64,000 nucleotides of DNA from Bursaphelenchus xylophilus (GCA_904066235.2 CAJFCV020000005.1:3219501-3283500), one strand, 5' to 3'; shown: positions 22,969 to 33,870, counted from the first letter of the stretch. Notes: a model not told the origin generated them from the letters alone. A program made the numbers and translations.

Positions 22969-25072
22969 CAGCCCCAAGTTTTTTCTCCACACAAGGGTTC
23001 TCTTCCCATTGCTGACGTGATTACAGTAGGCCACAACAAAAAGTTTGTTGGGTTTATAATTAGACCCTTTGAAACATTGGCTGGTGTTTGGGTTGAAGGC
23101 CGAAAGTCAAGCAGTTGACGTAGCCAACTGGGAGAAAAAAAGTCCTTTTGGTCGTGTCAAATCGATCTCACCCATTAATTTGTCTTTTCCAACGGCTTCC
23201 TGGTCTCAATGACATCGGCTACGTCACAGGCTGAAAGGCTAAAATTGATGGATAAAGCAAATATGTATATTCTGCTTGCAAGAGAAAGAAATACTCAAAG
23301 ATCGGCCCTCAGAAATTGAAGAAATTTAGCAAAAATTTAGAATAATTTTTTTGGAGACGTACAGTGGGGACCTGATCCAGTGGCAAAAAAGGTACCATTT
23401 TTCATCCGGGAAGTGTCAAAAAATGTGGCAAAATGCTTCCCTCTCCAACTAAAAAACTCCGTTTTGAGGGGCGCGCCCTTTTTCCTCACAAAAAGAGCTT
23501 TTAAAATCTGAGTTTTTTCACTTGGAGAGTATTTTGCCACATTTTTTGGTACTTCCTGGCAAAATGGTACGTTTTTTGCCACTGTATTAGGTCCCCCATT
23601 ATAAATTTATTGAAGAAGTATGAGGAATTCAAGATCGAATTTTGCAATGTGTGCGAGAGAGCACGCGCAATGAAGAGAGTCGGCCGGACAGAAAACAGGT
23701 CTGCTTTTCGCTTGTCTTTTGTAAAAAGTTGATTTTATGTCGAAATATTTCACGACGCACTGGTAATTGAGTCAGAAATTTTCAAACCAAAAATCACAAA
23801 AAAGTGCCAATTTTTTGCTTTTTCGATTAAAAAATCTCATTGACTTCTACAGCGTTAACTATGGATCTAATACGTTTTTGAAAGCTACTAATTTCAGCCA
23901 AGTTTCAGCTGAATGTGATTCTTCAACTTAGAGAGGTTGACAGTCTAGTCAGCAGCTCTCAAAATTGCTATAATAAAAGTTGGCTTCCGCAAGAGCCTTT
24001 TATCCATGTTCTAGGTTAAAGAGCCCTGTACCAAAATCTTCAACCAAATTCTCGACCCAATGCCCTCTTATCGGCATCCAATTACTGCGAATTTATGTTG
24101 ACAAATGTCTTGCAAGCTTCTTGGCGATGTGTCAAAACACACACCGAAATACGGCCGTAGGGGGACCGGACCCGCTGTTCGGATCAAAAAGTCCCGTTTG
24201 AGGGGCTGGGAAATTTATATTTTTTCGGATCCATCCCCTCGAACAAGATTGATGGTGGCCCAAAACGTGAACAAAAACTCCTGATTGAGGACCATTTGGC
24301 AACGAAAATTGGGAGGGAAGACTTGATGAAAGGTCGGAGGTCAGTGAGATGCCTCCGGCGCTGGAGAAAAGGGAAGAGGAGACTTGTTGTTTGGGATTTA
24401 CTCTTCCGAAGAGTCAAGTTCAAAGATGGGAGTTTTTCGGAAGGGGAAGATCAGGGCTTTTATTAAAGATTTGGTTCCTCATTGGCCATAATTTTGAGGC
24501 TGCAAAAAACTTTACTTTTAAGAGAAAGATGACTTTGATTTTGATGAAATTTTGTATAATTTGCAGGTGGAAAAGTCATGGTGCACCATCGCGATTGTCT
24601 TGAAGTTTTGCGTGGAGAGCCTGGCTTGGCCAGAGATAGATTCCTTAAAGTTTTAGCACGCGATTTCCAGCGGCAGCAGGGGTTTCTTTGCGAATAAGGA
24701 AGTAGGGCAGAAGTCGTTTTTTGTCCACAATTTTCCGCGGCTCCGATCAATAAATCCGATTTTTTGTAGAAAAATTGTAAGCAGTATTACTAATTGAGCC
24801 TAAAATCTGGAAAAACCAAAATTGCTAGGTCGGAAATTGCAAAAAAAAATCCAGCATTTTTTATTAAATTTTTTTTTGGCAACTACTGCAAAGTGCCTAG
24901 CTAAGAATCTTTCAGGTGTCTTAGAAGCCCTTAATTTTAATTTTTTCCAAATTTGCCCAAGATCTGACCGCTTAACTTTGAGAATTTTCCTTTAACTTTC
25001 CGCTTACTTTTGATGACTATAAATTTAAATTTCGTTCTCCTCTTACCCCATCAATATTTTCAGAATTCAAAA
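22969..25072. other. Intergenic stretch before the six-domain Fn1-like gene
   Basis: Apart from the foldback element at 23362-23600 it holds degraded repeat sequence (for example ~23640-23930, with GAGAGAGCACGCGC and GAAAACAGGTCTGCTTTTCG) and AT-rich spacer. No exon could be supported. Confidence 0.4.
23362..23600. mobile_element. Tc1-like foldback MITE, CAGTGGCGGACC family, copy 6
   Basis: Left CAGTGGGGACCTGATCCAG after TA; the right end reads CCACTGTATTAGGTCCCCCA before ATA. The arms CATCCGGGAAGTGTCAAAAA and TTTTTGGTACTTCCTGG pair less well than in other copies, so this is an older or more damaged copy. Confidence 0.75.
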
Positions 25073-26878
25073 ATGGGTTTTACCCAACCTATATTGCTTC
25101 TTTTCACATTATTCGCTTCAACGATAGCTGAGCGCGAATGTGTTGACGAGCACGGCCGAAAATTCGAACATGACCGCGAATGGCGCTCGATGGATGGGAA
25201 TTTCGTCAAGAAATGCGAAGTTTTCGCCCATGGCTGGCAAATCAAAGTCGTTAGCTGCGCCTCCAAGTCGAATCATCGAATTGAAATCGGCGGGAAACGA
25301 GTGGAAGGCCCAATGATTTGGTATTGCGACAAATCATCCAATGGCGGAGTTTCGCTGAGATCGGAGCCGAATCCCGACGCCGAATGTAATGGTGGGCATT
25401 TGCCCGGCTCTCGATGGGTTGACGGGGCTTTTGAGCGGGAATGCCAAGCCGGCGCTCACGCCAAGATTGTGGGATGTGTGTCGCCGGGAGGGACGAGGAT
25501 CACGCTGGGGGATTCGATCGAAGAAAAGGGGGATATTGTGATCTGCGAGAAGCGGCCGGATGGAAGTATCAGCATGAGAAATGAGCGTAATCCCAATGCT
25601 TTTTGTGGAGACCATCCGGCAGGTAAGGGATGGGAGGAGTTTTGAATTTTTAGGGAGATTTATGAAGGTCAAATTTTTAAGTATCCTCAAGATTAAGGCT
25701 CTATTTTAAAGGCTCCATTATCATCCAAAATTTTTTAAAAAATTCCAAGCTTACTGAAAGCCTAATTCATTTAAAATTCCAGGCTCCGAATGGGTCGAAG
25801 AGTCATTTGTAATGAAGTGCGAAGCCGGCGGTCGCTCCGAAATCGTCGGCTGTCAATTGCCCTCGGGCGAACGAATCGGCTTGAACGACAAAATCCACTA
25901 CAAAGGCTACATCATTTACTGTCAGCAGTTCGAGAACGGGACCCATCGCATCTTCTCGGAGCCCGATCCGACCGCCGAATGCGACGGCGGGCATCCAGCT
26001 GGCTCCAAGTGGATCGAAAACACCTTCGAAAAGGAGTGTCTGCCCGGCGCGTTGACCAAAACAACCGGCTGCGCGCTGGACGATGGGCAGCGGATCCCGT
26101 TGGGCGGGCGGACCGAGTTCGGAAAATTCTTGGCATTCTGCAACAACAACAACAATGGAACCGTGTCGTTGACGCTGGATGTGAATCCAAATGCCCCGTG
26201 CGGAGAGCATTTGCCGGGTAAGGAGGGAAATTTCTGGCCAAGTATGAGCAAAATTTGGGCGTCAATTTTTGAGATTTTTTATTTTTGGACAAAAAAATTT
26301 AAAGTAAAATTATGAAAAACTTGGCTTACGGTAGGACTTAAATTATGATTGATTTTACAGAGGCTTTATATACTTACATTTTTTATTAAACTTTTTATAC
26401 CAAGAACTATTCTGTTTTTTACAAAATTCATTTTTTTTCAGGAGCCCGTTGGGTTGAGCGCTCCTTCGAAAAGGAGTGCAAAATCGGCGGCAACACCGAG
26501 ATTGTAAGCTGTGTTACTTCCACCCGTCAAAGAGTCCCCTTAAACGGTCATATCGTCCTTGACGGCCAGAAAGTGCACTGTGAAAAGCTTCAAGATGGTA
26601 CCGTCTGGTTCCACGGCGAGCCCGATCCGAACGCCTCTTGCCAGGGCGGGCATGAAGCCGGAACTCGGTGGATCGACAAAGGATTTGAGCTGGAATGCGC
26701 CGCCGGCGGTCGCACAAAAGTCGCTGGGTGTATTAGCCCTCAGGGCAACTACATTGCGGTGGGATCGGAGGAGAGATACAATCAGTTTGTGTATGCGTGC
26801 GAAGAGCAACCCGATGGGAGTGTGCGGTTCCGTTCGAAGCCAATTGTTCCGTTCGCTGGCCCAAGGAAACGGGCTTGA
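25073..26878 (+). CDS. Secreted protein with six tandem MIG-18-like fibronectin type I domains
   Basis: Three exons: 25073-25622, 25783-26217 and 26442-26878, ~473 residues. The signal peptide is MGFTQPILLLFTLFASTIA. Domain 1 (~residues 21-105) begins ECVDEHGRKFEHDREW. Domains 2-6 are ~72 residues each, opening with GGHLPGSRWV, DHPAGSEWV, GGHPAGSKWI, EHLPGARWV and GGHEAGTRWI, and closing with a D/NGS..(F/R) strand and C before the next domain. Both introns are phase 1 and fall at the same place, inside the Gly codon of the GxxW turn, so each exon carries two domains. The tail ends GPRKRA. A secreted matrix or adhesion role is inferred. The start follows an ATATTTTCAG acceptor by nine bases, fitting trans-splicing. 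It is the third member of the cluster. Confidence 0.85.
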
Positions 26879-27242
26879 ATTCGGAGAGAAAATATTCCAA
26901 ATTTCAATTACAAAGTAGCCCGAATATTCCGAAATGTTTTTTTTTTTGTACCATTAGGTCAGATTTCTTTAAATCTTTTTTATTTTGCAGTTATGATCAA
27001 AATATTCTAGTTCCATATTCCGCCAACATTCTAGGCGCCTTTGCCATTCTTAGTTCGCAATTCGACTTAACTATTTTTTTAGCAATACCTGCCAGATTAT
27101 ATTCATTTTCATATATTTAAACCCGGTAATAAAAATGAAGTTTATCTTGATGATTTATTAAATTTTATTGATCTGTAAAACAAGCCTCCAGCTGGGCTAA
27201 ACAAGACTCTTCAACTGTTTGATATACCCTAGAAAGATTGTA

Positions 27243-27533
27243 TTACATAATGAGAAACAATTTGGCACCTTTTTTAAAGTTCAAAGAATCGAATTCGGCC
27301 CAAGTGGCATCTTTGGTGTCAACAATGCCGAGGTAATCTCTTCTGGCCATGATTCGCAGCTTGCAGAACTCATGGTAGAGCTGCAAATAAAATACAATGT
27401 ATATACAAAAATATATGAGAAAATTTTACCTTCAAATACCTTTTGACCACACGTTTGTTCGTTTGTAATTCTTCGGGAATGCCTTGTTCTAGGGCAAATT
27501 TTAGGCGCCTCAAGGTGTTATGGTACCCAATTT
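27243..27533 (-). CDS. Small conserved-looking protein, two 3' exons; start not found
   Basis: Minus-strand exons 27533-27430 and 27380-27243 join in phase 0 through an AAG|GTAAAA donor and a TTTGCAG acceptor. They encode IGYHNTLRRLKFALEQGIPE...KRYLK then LYHEFCKLRIMARRDYLGIV, ending FKKGAKLFLIM and a stop (TAA). The segment is basic and helical, without signal peptide or membrane segment, suggesting a small intracellular, perhaps organellar, protein. I do not recognise the family. The first exon starts in phase 2 and no upstream ATG exon is clear; a decayed foldback repeat occupies ~27680-27870, so the 5' end may lie beyond it or the gene may be broken. Confidence 0.45.
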
Positions 27534-27679
27534 CTAAAAATTACGAGTCATTTTGATATTGAATAGGCCTTGGTAGCCTTTGCTTTGGGTAATTTACAGC
27601 GAGAGACCAAAAAAATTCAAAAAAAGTTGTACTGTAAGATTGGTGGACTTGAGTAAAATAAAAACATAAAATTCTAGGC

Positions 27680-27890
27680 TCAAATCGCTCGGATGTTCTT
27701 CAAATTTGGTACATATCTTTCTTCTATACCACGGATCAGCTGCAGAAAATTTTGGCCCTCTTCTTTAACTGGCAGCCGAGATATTCAACGAGAGAATATG
27801 CAAAATATGGAGAGCGGTCAGAAAGAAAACCTTTTTTTCGCTATACCTTTGCTCCTTCCGGGCAAAAAATTGATTTTTTGTGAACACGAC
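27680..27890. repeat. ~450-bp foldback repeat, left-half fragment
   Basis: It shows the family's internal order TTTGGTACATATC, GCCGAGATATTCAACGAG, GAGAGAATATGCAAA, GGAGAGCGGTCAGAAAG and AAAAATTGATTTTTTGTG; the right half is missing or unrecognisable. Confidence 0.5.
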
Positions 27891-27945
27891 TCTCTACAGT
27901 ACAAATAACCATTAAGATTTGACTGTCACATTTTGAACACTCTCT

Positions 27946-28236
27946 CTATAAACTACACCGCTGATAACACCCCAACCTACTATAGCAAGGAAAGATGAAT
28001 GGATAAATCAAATGACTGTAGACTTGATAGGAGATTAAAGCCACCATTGTTGTAATTATCACCTTCCCAAGGTACTCTAGAATGGTTGTGACGACAAAGT
28101 TGACAATCACTTCGAGGGCAATGTCATAGCTAAAATCATCGTTGAAAGGATCGCTGTTGAATGGTGTTGTAGATGGCGGAGAAGATGCGGTAGAAGATTC
28201 AGTAGTTGTTGGGGAAAATGTCGTGGAATTCGACAT
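27946..28236 (-). CDS. Small single-pass membrane protein of unknown family
   Basis: Minus strand, 96 residues from ATG 28236 to stop. The N-terminal third is Ser/Thr/Pro-rich (SNSTTFSPTTTESSTASSPP), a likely O-glycosylated stalk. An acidic patch (DPFNDDFSYD) follows, then one long hydrophobic segment (~residues 40-75), and the end has four Cys, two as CYSRLGCYQRC... The reading frame stays open for 20 codons upstream of this ATG, so the start or an upstream exon is uncertain. It might be joined with the short upstream gene at 28359-28599, but that gene has its own stop. No function can be given. Confidence 0.45.
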   Translation of the reverse strand: MSNSTTFSPTTTESSTASSPPSTTPFNSDPFNDDFSYDIALEVIVNFVVTTILEYLGKVIITTMVALISYQVYSHLIYPFIFPCYSRLGCYQRCSL

Positions 28237-28358
28237 CTCGACCGGTAAGAAAAAAGGTTTGAAATGAAAGTGAAAATACGAAATTTTATTTTTCAAAAAA
28301 AATTATTTTGAAAAAAAATAAAGTTAAAAAATTGAATTTTTTTGAACTTTTTGCCTCT

Positions 28359-28599
28359 TCAGTCCGAGCAAAATGGCGGAATGCACAGTTGAATGGAAGG
28401 TCCAGGCAAACAGGCCTAAAATGAAACTTTTATATGTACTATAACAGCTAAATTGGTGTATCAAAACAACTTCAGTCCAAACACCCTTGAACAAGCCATT
28501 TTAGAACACAATGAGTTGAAATTTAAAAAAAAAACTTACACTAGCTACAGTAAGCACAATCATCACCACTAAAATCGACAAAAAATCAGCCAATTTCAT
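28359..28599 (-). CDS. Candidate 38-residue secreted cysteine-containing peptide
   Basis: Two minus-strand exons, 28599-28540 and 28415-28359, are joined in phase 0 by a perfect donor (AGT|GTAAGT) and acceptor (CATTTTAG|GCC). Exon 1 encodes MKLADFLSILVVMIVLTVAS, a signal peptide; exon 2 encodes ACLPGPSIQLCIPPFCSD and a stop. The mature part is ~17 residues with three Cys and several Pro. The short intron, signal peptide and small Cys-bearing product resemble many nematode secreted peptides, but no family is recognised. The odd number of Cys leaves one unpaired unless it dimerises. This may be a chance model. Confidence 0.4.
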
Positions 28600-29028
28600 G
28601 GTTAAAATCTCCGTCTTTGATGTAAAAAATCTTACATTTTCCACTCAAAATCATTCATTTTATATTCAATCATAGCTTTATAATAAGAAAACTTTTATTT
28701 TATTATTACTCACTCTTCAAAAGGTTTTCAAATTCACGGCTATTTCAATGAAAATTACTCAAAAAAAGAGGTCAAAACTACAACAAAAGAAGCAACAAAA
28801 AAATCAAATCCAAAAATTCAATAGCCAAAATGTTTATTAGATGTTTGTATTACAATCTGTACCCATTTAAATTAAGTGATATCAATAGGAAATGCAAAAA
28901 ATACAATAATTAAACTATCTACCCGTAAAAAGTTAAAAAGAAAGTTAAAAAAATTTAAATAATCCTCAAGATATTCCAAAAATCTTCGTTTTGTATATTA
29001 TTCGTGGCTTGAAATTGCTCTCTATTGC

Positions 29029-31663
29029 TTATGGAAGGTCCCTTGCGTACTTGGAGTTCCAATCGCGGTCAAAAACGGCGTTGAATTGTTGAACCAAGGT
29101 GTCGGATTTCTCCTTTTTGATGATGATTCCCACTCCGGCCGTGTTGATGAAGTAATCGCCGGCCCAATTCGAGGTTCCCACATAAGCCGAATTGTCCGTC
29201 ACCATGTATTTGTTGTGGTTCACACGGGCAAAGGGCAACTGTTTTTGGTACGGTTCGTCTCTGGGGACAGTGAACAGCTTCTGAAGAAAATTTTACATAA
29301 AAAGTTCAAGAAAAAAAAATTTTTTTTATACTGTCCGGCACGTCAAATTGGGACAGGGACCATTGGGGAAACCAAAAAGTATTATTTTTCTTGGACGCAA
29401 GTGTGAAGTTAGGATAATCGAGGGTGCTGATTTCGAAAATTACATTCATTTTTTTTGACAGTAACTTTTTTCTTTAAGCAGTACTTTAAAGTAGTATTTT
29501 TTTCATGAATACTCGATTTGGGGGTTTTCGATGGTGCTGCTTTCAAATCAGAAAAAATGAATAAGATTTTCGACATCAACGTCAAAATCCATATTTTCAC
29601 CTAGTACAACATAGTATCAGACAGTACTATATAGTACTAGTGGAAAAGTAGACATGATTTTCGACATCAACATCCTCGAAGCCCCCAAATCGAGTATTCA
29701 TGGAACAAAATTCAAAAAATTTCTACTTTAAAGTAGTGCTTAAAGAAAAAAGTTACTGTCAAAAAAAAAATGAATGTCATTTTCGAAATCAGCACCCTCG
29801 ATTATCCTAATTTCGACACTTGCATCGAAGAAAAATAATAGGTTTCCCCAATCGTCCAGCTCTCATCAACTTCATCTCTCCCCTACTCACCACATTAATC
29901 TTTCCTTGTTTTCCCCTTCTCTTCGGCAGGACCGCATTGATGTCTCTCATTGACCTCAAATAACCCAACATTTCAGGACGACTATGATCCCATTGGCTGA
30001 CCAACAAGTTCACAGTGACTCCTCGATACGCAGCAGCTCTGATTGCACTATCCAGAAAAGGCCAGTAGCTGAAATTTGGATATTATAGTAGACTAGGTAG
30101 ATATCTAACAAATAAACTGAAAAATCAAATATTAATGACAAACTCACTAGTCCATGTCCTTGCCCATGTAAAGAGTGGTGGGGATTAAGTCCATAACGGC
30201 CACTTTGACATACTCTTCAGCGGATTCCATAACCGAAACGATGGCATCCAGATCATGTTCACGTCCTTTTGGGTTGAACTCAATTGGAGAGCTCTGAAAT
30301 AAAAAAAAATGGGTGAAATACCTTCCAATCCCATTAATAGAACCTAAAGATCGAAATAATAAAAATAAAAAATCACACTCACCGAGATAAAGGTCTTCTG
30401 CCAATGTCCATTCATATTGATCTCAAGTGGATGATGATGATTAAACTGAGTCCTCAAATTCAACGGCCATCTGCCAGGAATTTTGCTACCGCCCTCCGCG
30501 ATCCGCCAATAAATTGTGAAGATCTTCTGGAGGTCATTCGCAATGCAGGAACAATTTCGGATCAAAACTCCCAACTCTTTGACCTCCGTCAATGATTTCC
30601 AATCCATATTGGCCGAACCGATGTAAACATTGGTCTCATCCACAATCCAAAACTTGGTATGAAGGACACCATGTCCAAAAAGATGAGTGAAATTGAGAGA
30701 TTTGACTTCGGCAAGGCCAAGTTTCTCCAAATCTTCGGAATCGCTTTGGGGAAACTGAGGAGAAGGGGAATTTTGGACAATCTGAATCTTCACACCTCGT
30801 TTGGCGGTCTCTATCAGACCCTTGTAGACATTCTCACCCTGAAAAAGTAATTTTCAGAGAGAACTATACGAGAATGCGCCGGTCACATTCATATTCGACA
30901 TGGCACCTTATGTCATTTTGAACATAAGGTGCCAAGGCAATAACACTTCGTGGGAAGGCCCCTAAATACGAAGAAAAAACAACAATACCTTACCTGAATA
31001 GAAGTCGGCCATTTTTGGACATCATCTCGAAGATTCCAATACAAAGCAGCAATCTGAACAGTTTTTTCGGCATCCTTCAGAAGATCAAGAAAAGCGGAAT
31101 GAGTCGGGTAGTTTGTGGGTCCATGAGGAAAAGTGAGGTTCGTCGGCATTGATTCAACAATCTCCACGCTGAAAAAAAAGAATTAAAGGCATCTCATAGC
31201 ATTTCTTATATTACACTTCATCGGATCTCAAAAATAAGGTGAATTCTCGATCTAAAATTCGAAAAACCCAATTCAAAATAATTACTTACGCGCAAAAATC
31301 AGTGCAAATTCCAGTCTTCTCAAATTTCTTGGTGTTTTCCGCATCCTCATTGAACAGTGGCATGAAAAAGGTGATCAAGAGTAAGATGGCGAGAATCGTG
31401 ATGGGTAGACAGGCTGGCTTGATGATTGAGTTCTTGCAACACTCCTCAGACTCCTCCTTTTCCATTGGGAAGTTGTTCACCCTTGTATCCAGCAGGTCCA
31501 TCTCAAAATTGGTCATGTCCGCCCGACCATCGTGGGTCTAAAATAATATCGTGAATCTCACAAAATTGAAAGATATTTTAGACCTCATTTTTCTGACAGA
31601 TCCCTGGACTACCTTACAACTTCACTTTCAATCGCATTATACCTCAACTAAGACCTCCAACAT
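29029..31663 (-). CDS. PLD3/PLD4-type phospholipase D family protein (type II membrane protein)
   Basis: Seven minus-strand exons in phase: 31663-31643, 31537-31290, 31168-30994, 30838-30383, 30293-30148, 30068-29891 and 29280-29029, ~491 residues (human PLD3 490). A cytosolic N-terminus and one TM (ITILAILLLITFFMPL, ~residues 47-65) are followed by the luminal part: VEIVESMPTNLTFPHG, IAALYWNLRDD, then HKD motif 1 HTKFWIVDETNVYIGSANMD (His ~208). Motif 2 is HNKYMVTDNSAYVGTSNW (His ~430). Each shows H-x-K-x4-D. Mammalian PLD3/PLD4 are lysosomal 5'-3' exonucleases and lipid transphosphatidylases; a lysosomal/ER hydrolase is inferred here. The first seven-codon exon is the weakest; translation could instead begin at the Met within exon 2. 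The last intron holds a large palindrome (29360-29855). Confidence 0.9.
29360..29855. repeat. ~490-bp foldback element in the last PLD intron
   Basis: The left arm (ATTGGGGAAACC, TTAGGATAATCGAGGGTGCT, TTTTTTTGACAGTAACTTTT, TGAATACTCGATTTGGGGG) is mirrored on the right (CCCCCAAATCGAGTATTCA, AAAAGTTACTGTCAAAAAAA, AGCACCCTCGATTATCCTAA, GGTTTCCCCAAT). The centre, ~29530-29680, holds TAGTAC-rich short repeats. The arms end within ~80 bases of the last exon and ~35 bases of the upstream one, so the intron is nearly all palindrome. Confidence 0.85.
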
Positions 31664-31761
31664 TGTTTTAGCAAAATCCACTGCTAGACTAACTAAAATA
31701 AGGTTGAACCCTTGAAAATTCGACGCTAACAGCGTTTATATACCCATCTATACACTTAACA

Positions 31762-32061
31762 TCACGTCATATTCCTATACCACCCTACGCTTTTCAACTT
31801 TCCCATGAGAAACTCTGTAAAACAGACATAAAAATAGTCGTATCCTTGACGTTGGCCCACAAAGTTGGACCAATTCGAAAACCAGCCCGATGAGACACGC
31901 TGGTTATTTTTGGACTTATCCCCACCCAATGCGAAGATCTTCATCCTCCTGTGATCAGCTTTTGGAGCCTGTGAGACCTTATTTTGGCTCGTATTCTCAG
32001 TTTCTGCGAGCTGTGGCAGAATGCCAAGAATTGCCAAAATTGAGAAAACCTTGAGTTTCAA
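31762..32061 (-). CDS. Possible exon of a secreted protein; start codon not found
   Basis: The minus-strand open segment encodes KVFSILAILGILPQLAETEN, which looks like a signal peptide and cleavage site. It continues HRRMKIFALGGDKSKNNQ and SSGWFSNWSNFVGQRQGYDY before a stop ~99 codons on. The codon before the hydrophobic stretch is TTG, not ATG, and a TTTTCTAG acceptor lies upstream, so the true start should be in an earlier exon, or this is a relic. No family recognised. It lies just upstream of, and on the same strand as, the PLD gene. Confidence 0.35.
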   Translation of the reverse strand: MKLKVFSILAILGILPQLAETENTSQNKVSQAPKADHRRMKIFALGGDKSKNNQRVSSGWFSNWSNFVGQRQGYDYFYVCFTEFLMGKLKSVGWYRNMT

Positions 32062-32224
32062 ATACGGGAAATGGTGAGAAATGAGAATAAGTTTGTTTTT
32101 AACTCTAGAAAAGCGTTTAGAACAGTACTTGATACTAACAAGACATTTTGGATATTATTTTAGACATCTACCTACTATAATCATAGAAAAAAATTAAAAA
32201 AAATGTCGTTACTATAACTTCCAG

Positions 32225-32320
32225 TAGTCACCTACAAGACTAGCGCCTAACGAGCGCTCCGTGGCGAGCTCCTCGAGTTCGATCGACGGTCCAAGCGGCA
32301 TATTCTCCATTGTGAAGACT
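32225..32320 (+). other. tRNA-like / SINE-like fragment
   Basis: The segment AACGAGCGCTCCGTGGCGAG followed by CTCGAGTTCGATCGACGG resembles the tail of a tRNA-derived SINE with a B-box-like GAGTTCGATCG. A proper A box and acceptor stem are missing, so this is not a functional tRNA. Confidence 0.25.
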
Positions 32321-33130
32321 AATTTCGAGAGACCGACACTAGAACGTTCAAGGCTAATATATTATGACGCGATTCGTGTGCCGTCATAAGATGGACACCC
32401 CGCCCTGAGGCTGCCCTCATTACGTTGATGTACAGCCCGGAAAGATTTAGTGTAAACCCTATTGCGTAATGCGAAATCCCAAAAAAAAAAACCCGTTTTC
32501 GTTTTCCCCGAGAATTTCAAAATTTATGAGTGAGAGCCCGTTTTGCAGAGGCTCAAATTCAATAATAAAAAATTATTTGTTTTTCATGCCCTGCATGGCC
32601 TCGTATTCACCTGGGGCGTGAAAAATGGCTTCTGGAAATGAGGAGAAACGAGCCTTAAATTTTAAAGAAAGCTGGCGAAGAACAAGGTGAAAAAATATTT
32701 AAAGTACTACTTTTTATTTGATAAAATGGTTTGTAATTACTATCTGTGATACCAATAAATGCAACGGTCAAAAAAATCCCACTTGTAATATCAGTTATTG
32801 CTATTGACAACAAAAAAGTGCAGTTCCCACAAAATGAAGAGGCATAAAAGGAAGTATCGCATTAGTGAATGGCTCTTGCCAAATGAGATGTGACCTATGT
32901 AGAATATATTGTCCGAAAATACTCGAAAGCTAGGATAAGAATGTACTTTCAGTTTAAAAAAACTAGTCTAGTTTACGGCGCATTATTTAGTGGCAGCGAG
33001 TTCAGTCAGATCCTAGTTCGAGTTCCAGAAAGCATTGTTTTTACACTATGGATTACTAAGGAAGTTCTCGAAGAGCGGCTCTCATATTTTCACAATGTCT
33101 GGCATCAATTTTGGCAAGTGTTTTATAATA

Positions 33131-33402
33131 GTCGTTCGAGAAAGTGCGTAGATTTTTTCGGCCTTTTTTGCACCGCACCGTGCAAGTTTCCTGTTCCCCG
33201 CGCGACGCGATCGTTTTCGAAACATTTTGCATTGTGCAATTTCGTTTTGTACGCCCAAAATTCGCGCCGACTCCGTTGAGAAAAGCTGGTGTCGCAGCGA
33301 TATCGGGCTTGCACGGTGCAAAAGATCAAATGCACGCCACAAAAAAGTTTTTTGTGCGCGGTGCGGCGTACGACAAAAAATCTACGCACTTTCTGGAACG
33401 AC
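33131..33402. mobile_element. 272-bp TA-flanked MITE, GTCGTTCGAGAAAGTGCG family
   Basis: The left end GTCGTTCGAGAAAGTGCGTA and the right end TACGCACTTTCTGGAACGAC are complementary with one extra base; TA lies on both sides (33129-33130, 33403-33404). The GC-rich interior contains GCACCGTGC, TTGCACGGTGCAAAA and GCGCGACGCGATCG, motifs shared with the 21.5-kb and 60.3-kb elements. Confidence 0.85.
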
Positions 33403-33810
33403 TAATAAGGCACTTCCGAGATTTCTAATTCGCGCTTTGCGGAAGCGATCAAGAACCTTTGGCCGAAAGTTGACGAAACATTGTCGCTTTACCCTATTTT
33501 TTCTTGAAAAGCAGCAGCCCTATTTCTACTGTAGAAAGCAATATTCCGACGAAAAATTAATTTTTTCCTTACGGAATTTCCAACGTTATGGCCAAAAACG
33601 TTTTCCTCCATAACCGCTCTTTTTTTGCATGCTGTCCCAGCTGGAAAGATCGTTTCGAATCTCGGCTTCTTTTAGAAAATAAGAATAGAAAAGGTTATAA
33701 AATGATCGAGAAGTCATCCAACTTTGATCCCTTTTTTGCGCCTTCTTGTCGACGTCCCAATTACCCATCCAGTTACAACTCCTTTCCAATCAAATAAGCC
33801 TTCTCCTTAC

Positions 33811-33870
33811 CTCACCGATGGGGATCATTTTTCCGTCGCTCAAATGGGTGTGCTGGCGTACGCAAGTGTG
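33811..33870 (-). other. Isolated candidate exon Y
   Basis: On the minus strand a CTTACCTGTAG acceptor and a GAG|GTAAGG donor bound 20 open codons, HTCVRQHTHLSDGKMIPIGE, in phase 0. It joins in frame to the candidate exon at 36091-36160. Read together, GGHQKGGKWLDK...GWEHTC resembles the opening of a MIG-18-like Fn1 domain, as in the cluster at 18.8-26.9 kb. The 2.2 kb between them is repeat-derived. Unsupported without transcripts. Confidence 0.3.

Noticed and set aside
33123..33613. GC-rich open frames in both strands at 33.1-33.6 kb
   Set aside because: They lie in the TA-flanked MITE 33131-33402 and a decayed foldback copy after it.
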